Position numbers and translations under genes: made by a program. 7,900 nt of DNA, taken from NCBI GenBank assembly GCA_020350085.1, contig CP070706.1, forward strand, positions 2,236,122-2,244,021, given 5' to 3'. Each line of letters begins with the position of its first letter. The first letter of the stretch is position 1. The notes under the pieces are model-generated. The model searched no databases. It was not told the origin of the DNA and saw only the letters and a program-made list of their open reading frames with translations. The DNA comes from Acidobacteriota bacterium (GTDB lineage Bacteria; Acidobacteriota; Polarisedimenticolia; J045). Of this stretch, positions 5,428 through 7,900 are shown in pieces.

Positions 5428-6979
5428 CTCGAGAGTCGAGCTGTACCGCGTCTTCGTCGAGGACGCCGGCCGCCATCTCGCCGCCGCTCGAGGGCTGGTC
5501 GCCGACGACACGACCCCGTCGAGCGATCAGATCGCCGCGCTGTTTCGTCACTTGCACTCGGTTAAAGGCATGGCGCTGTCGCTCGGACTCGACCAACTGG
5601 CGCGCTCTGCCCACGAAGCCGAGGAGATCGTCGAGCGCGCTCGTTCGGGCTCGGCTTGCGCAGACGGCGAGTTCGTCCGCGTCGTGCGCGCCCGTCTGAG
5701 CGAGCTCGCCGCCGCCTACGAGCGGCTGGCCGCAGTTCCCGAGCAACCCTCTCGTCGAGGAGGCGAGCTGACGACAACCGGTCGCTGGATGGCGGACCTT
5801 CCGGCGGTGACCGTCGATCCGGCACGGCTCGATCGGTTATTGGACCTCACACTGCGGCTTTCCGCCGAGCACGATCGTCTCGAGCACCAGCTCGGCCCGC
5901 AAGAGCGGGACGTGGCCCTGTTTCGCGTGCGCGAAGCGCTGGCCGAAACGGTCTCCTCGTTGCGCTTCGACGTGCTGGAGCTTCGCTTGCTGCCCGTGCG
6001 TGCGTTGGTCCCGCTGCTTGAAGGCGCTCTGCGCCGCTGGGCCGGCCAGTGCGGCGTTCGCCTGGCTTTCGCCGCCCGCGGCGACGCCCTCCGGCTCGAT
6101 CGCGCGATCCTCGAGCGGATGCTCGATCCTCTGGGACATCTGCTGCGCAATGCCGTCGTTCACGGCCTGGAATCGCCCGAGACCCGGGCAGCCGCGGGAA
6201 AGCCGGAGCGCGGCCGGGTGGAGCTCGAGATCCGGCGCGGTCAAGATCGACTTCTGTTCGAGGTCCGCGACGATGGTCGCGGCATCCGCTCCGACGAGGT
6301 GATCGGTCGCGCGCGGGAGCGCGCGCTGCTCGACGCAGACGAGTCGCTGGACGACGGCGAGTCCGAGCACCGTGCGCTGATGCTGCTGACACGTCCCGGG
6401 ATGAGCAGTCAGAAGGTGGCTGACGCGTTGTCGGGCCGTGGGATCGGGCTGGCTGCCGTGCGCACGGAAATCGAGCGTCTCGGAGGTGAGCTGTGGCTCG
6501 AGAGCGAGCCGCAACGCGGTTTTCGTGCACGGATCGCGATTCCCGCGCGGTTGTCGGTGATGGAGGTGTTTCTCGTCATGGCCGGAGGCGAGCGATTCGC
6601 GCTGCCGCTGGCCGCCATCAGTCGGGTCGTGCCGCGCGACGAGCCGCGAGCCCCCCGCGATGGCGCCATCGAGCTCGATCTCGACGCATGCCTCGGGCTG
6701 CGTGCTGAGGCGCCCGCCTCGCGCGCAAAGTCCGGTGCCGCCCTTCCGTGCCAGCCTGCGGCCCTCGAGATCGACTCCGGCGGTCTGCGCGCGACCGTTC
6801 GCGTCGATGCGGTCGAGGAGCGGCGCGAGGTGATCGTTCGCCCGCTCGGACCCCCGCTCGACCGAGTCCCGCCGTGGATCGGCGCGGCGTTGCTCGCCGA
6901 CGGCTCCCTCGCGCTCGTTTTGGATCCCCATCGATTGATTCGGACAGTCGCGAGAGAGGCTGCGACAATGAGCCGATGA
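5414..6979 (+). CDS. cheA: Chemotaxis histidine kinase CheA (P1-P3-P4-P5, no evident P2 or receiver)
   Basis: This 521-residue product is a CheA-type cytoplasmic kinase. P1 (HPt) spans about 1-105 with the phosphoacceptor in HSVKG at His48, the same number as in E. coli CheA. A short linker leads directly to the P3 dimerisation helices (about 132-200), so the P2 domain that usually docks CheY or CheB appears absent. The P4 ATPase domain has the N box HLLRNAVVHG (242-251), the G1 box DDGRGI (286-291), the lid segment TRPGMSS, and SGRGIGL (340-346). The CheW-like P5 domain (about 379-515) ends in the typical AALLADGSLALVLDPHRL. There is no C-terminal receiver. The ATG at 5414 is chosen over an in-frame GTG at 5408; both overlap the cheW-like gene, and neither has a clear Shine-Dalgarno, so translation is probably coupled. 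The stop overlaps rsmA in ATGA (6976-6979). The response regulator is not in the window. Confidence 0.94.
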   Translation: MSKTDSRVELYRVFVEDAGRHLAAARGLVADDTTPSSDQIAALFRHLHSVKGMALSLGLDQLARSAHEAEEIVERARSGSACADGEFVRVVRARLSELAAAYERLAAVPEQPSRRGGELTTTGRWMADLPAVTVDPARLDRLLDLTLRLSAEHDRLEHQLGPQERDVALFRVREALAETVSSLRFDVLELRLLPVRALVPLLEGALRRWAGQCGVRLAFAARGDALRLDRAILERMLDPLGHLLRNAVVHGLESPETRAAAGKPERGRVELEIRRGQDRLLFEVRDDGRGIRSDEVIGRARERALLDADESLDDGESEHRALMLLTRPGMSSQKVADALSGRGIGLAAVRTEIERLGGELWLESEPQRGFRARIAIPARLSVMEVFLVMAGGERFALPLAAISRVVPRDEPRAPRDGAIELDLDACLGLRAEAPASRAKSGAALPCQPAALEIDSGGLRATVRVDAVEERREVIVRPLGPPLDRVPPWIGAALLADGSLALVLDPHRLIRTVAREAATMSR

Positions 6980-7785
6980 GTCGGCCGCCCCGTTCTCGCT
7001 CACCCCTCGCCAAGCGTCACTTCGGCCAGCATTTTCTCGCTCACCCCGAGCAGGCGCGCTCGATCGTCGAGACCTTCGCGCCGGCAGCCGCGGACCGCAT
7101 CGTCGAAATCGGCCCGGGCCGCGGCGCGCTGACGCTCGATCTGGCCGCGCGCGCCGGCCGCTTCGTCGCGCTCGAGATCGACGACGATCTGATCGCGGAC
7201 CTGTCGCCGCGGCTCGAGAGCTTACCGCACGCCGAAGTGCGTGCTGGCGACGCGAAGAGTGTCGATTGGGACGCCCTCGCTGCCCAGCTCGGCGGTCCGC
7301 TGCGCATCATCGGCAATCTCCCCTACAACGTCGCTACACCGATCGTGCGCGGGCTGCTCGGCGCCACCAACGTCGTCGACGCGCTCGTCATGCTGCAGCT
7401 CGAGGTCGCCGACCGCCTGCTGGCCCGAGAGGGCTCGAAGGCGTACGGTCCGCTGTCGATCATCGCGGCGCTGCGCGCGAGAGGTCGACGGGTGAGGGTC
7501 CTCGCCCCGAGCTGCTTCCGCCCACGCCCCAAGGTGCACTCGGCCCTCGTGCAGCTGATCTTCATAGAGGCCCCTCCGCTCGCCGCCGAGCGCATCGGCT
7601 GGCTCGAGAGCTGGATTTTTCGAGGCTTTGCCCACCGACGCAAGACGGTCGGCAACAACCTCGCCCCCTGGCGGCCGCGCGTCGAGCGCTGGCTTGCCGA
7701 GCAAGGTCTTCCGATCGACGTGCGGGCCGAAGCGATCGCGCCGCCCGATTGGCTGCGTCTCGCCGAGTCGCTGGAGGGCAGATGA
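6976..7785 (+). CDS. rsmA: 16S rRNA dimethyladenosine transferase RsmA (KsgA)
   Basis: RsmA uses S-adenosylmethionine to dimethylate two adjacent adenosines near the 3' end of 16S rRNA during small-subunit assembly. The 269-residue product has normal family length. It shows the N-terminal RHFGQHFLA, motif I EIGPGRGALT (44-53), the acidic ribose-binding residue in ALEIDDD (Glu67), GD (91-92), the catalytic GNLPYN (113-118), QLEVADRLLA (141-150), the CFRPRPKVHSALV segment (180-192) and RRKTVGNNL (221-229). Loss of the gene product is known to give kasugamycin resistance in other bacteria. The ATG overlaps the cheA stop by four bases, so this translation gene is probably expressed from the chemosensory operon. 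An AGAGG lies at 6954-6958 but is too distant to fix the start. The basic N-terminal tail before RHFGQHFL is typical. Confidence 0.95.
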   Translation: MSRPPRSRSPLAKRHFGQHFLAHPEQARSIVETFAPAAADRIVEIGPGRGALTLDLAARAGRFVALEIDDDLIADLSPRLESLPHAEVRAGDAKSVDWDALAAQLGGPLRIIGNLPYNVATPIVRGLLGATNVVDALVMLQLEVADRLLAREGSKAYGPLSIIAALRARGRRVRVLAPSCFRPRPKVHSALVQLIFIEAPPLAAERIGWLESWIFRGFAHRRKTVGNNLAPWRPRVERWLAEQGLPIDVRAEAIAPPDWLRLAESLEGR

Positions 7786-7794
7786 GCCGCTGCG

Positions 7795-7900
7795 GTGCGC
7801 TCGCTGAAGCCGTCGATCCCGATCGCGCACGGGACGACCTCGAGCCGGGTCTGGCGCGAAACGCCGCGCCACCCGCTGTGGCCCGTCAATCACGAGCACC
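7795..7900 (+). CDS. Start of an unidentified protein, running off the right edge
   Basis: After rsmA the frame starting at GTG 7795 stays open to the window edge and begins (V)RSLKPSIPIAHGTTSSRV. Nearly every codon in this frame ends in G or C (all but three of the 38 codons after the TGA at 7783), matching the real genes here. A competing frame from the ATG at 7782 overlaps the rsmA stop in ATGA and is also open, with a GGAGGG at 7773-7778 close by, but its third-position GC is only about 60 percent. The composition favours the GTG frame and the start signals favour the ATG frame. About 35 residues are too few to assign a family. Either way, the operon seems to continue past rsmA on the plus strand. 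Confidence 0.45.
   Translation, partial: MRSLKPSIPIAHGTTSSRVWRETPRHPLWPVNHEH

Noticed and set aside
6968..6979. Extra ATG at 6968 as an rsmA or leader start
   Set aside because: It lies in the cheA frame and reads only Met-Ser-Arg before the cheA stop, so it cannot start rsmA.
5837..7003. Long minus-strand open frame opposite cheA
   Set aside because: It is antisense to well-conserved CheA P3, P4 and P5 motifs, has no recognisable domain, and has the composition typical of GC-rich shadow frames.

Overview
The window is GC-rich bacterial chromosomal DNA, roughly two-thirds G+C by eye, with strong third-position GC in every real gene. Genes are packed tightly, and every intact stop codon visible is TGA. 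I see no plasmid, phage, transposon, CRISPR, rRNA or tRNA signal. The gene set (MeaB-type GTPase, acyl-CoA dehydrogenase, HemW-like radical SAM protein, chemosensory proteins, RsmA) fits a free-living, metabolically versatile, probably Gram-negative bacterium. Phyla such as Acidobacteriota or Myxococcota are plausible, but the sequence alone does not settle the phylum.

The left half is read on the minus strand, from right to left. A hemW-like gene (3542 to 2340) is followed, after a 235-base non-coding gap with a perfect 8-bp inverted repeat, by an acyl-CoA dehydrogenase gene (2104 to 935). Seven bases later comes a meaB/argK-type G-protein chaperone gene (927 to the left edge, lacking only its last few codons). 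An acyl-CoA dehydrogenase beside meaB suggests breakdown of branched-chain amino acids or odd-chain acyl groups through propionyl-CoA and methylmalonyl-CoA. The dehydrogenase frame holds an in-frame TAG at 1048-1046, where the family normally has a tyrosine. Conserved family sequence, including the predicted catalytic glutamate, resumes directly after it.

The right half is read on the plus strand as one tightly coupled operon. It holds a methyl-accepting chemotaxis protein almost without a periplasmic domain (3677-4939), a divergent CheW-like protein (4936-5427), a CheA histidine kinase with no visible P2 or receiver domain (5414-6979), and rsmA/ksgA (6976-7785). Successive genes overlap by 4, 14 and 4 bases. 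A further gene starts after rsmA and leaves the window; third-position GC favours a GTG start at 7795. The transducer, CheW and CheA could form a minimal core signalling array. No CheY, CheB, CheR or CheD lies in the window, so the output partner must be encoded elsewhere.

The two halves diverge from a 134-base region (3543-3676) that should hold both promoters. I found no clearly new multi-gene system. The points most worth a second look are the amber codon in the dehydrogenase, the sensor-less transducer with its minimal che operon tied to rsmA, the run of nine C in the cheW-like gene, and the inverted repeat upstream of the dehydrogenase.
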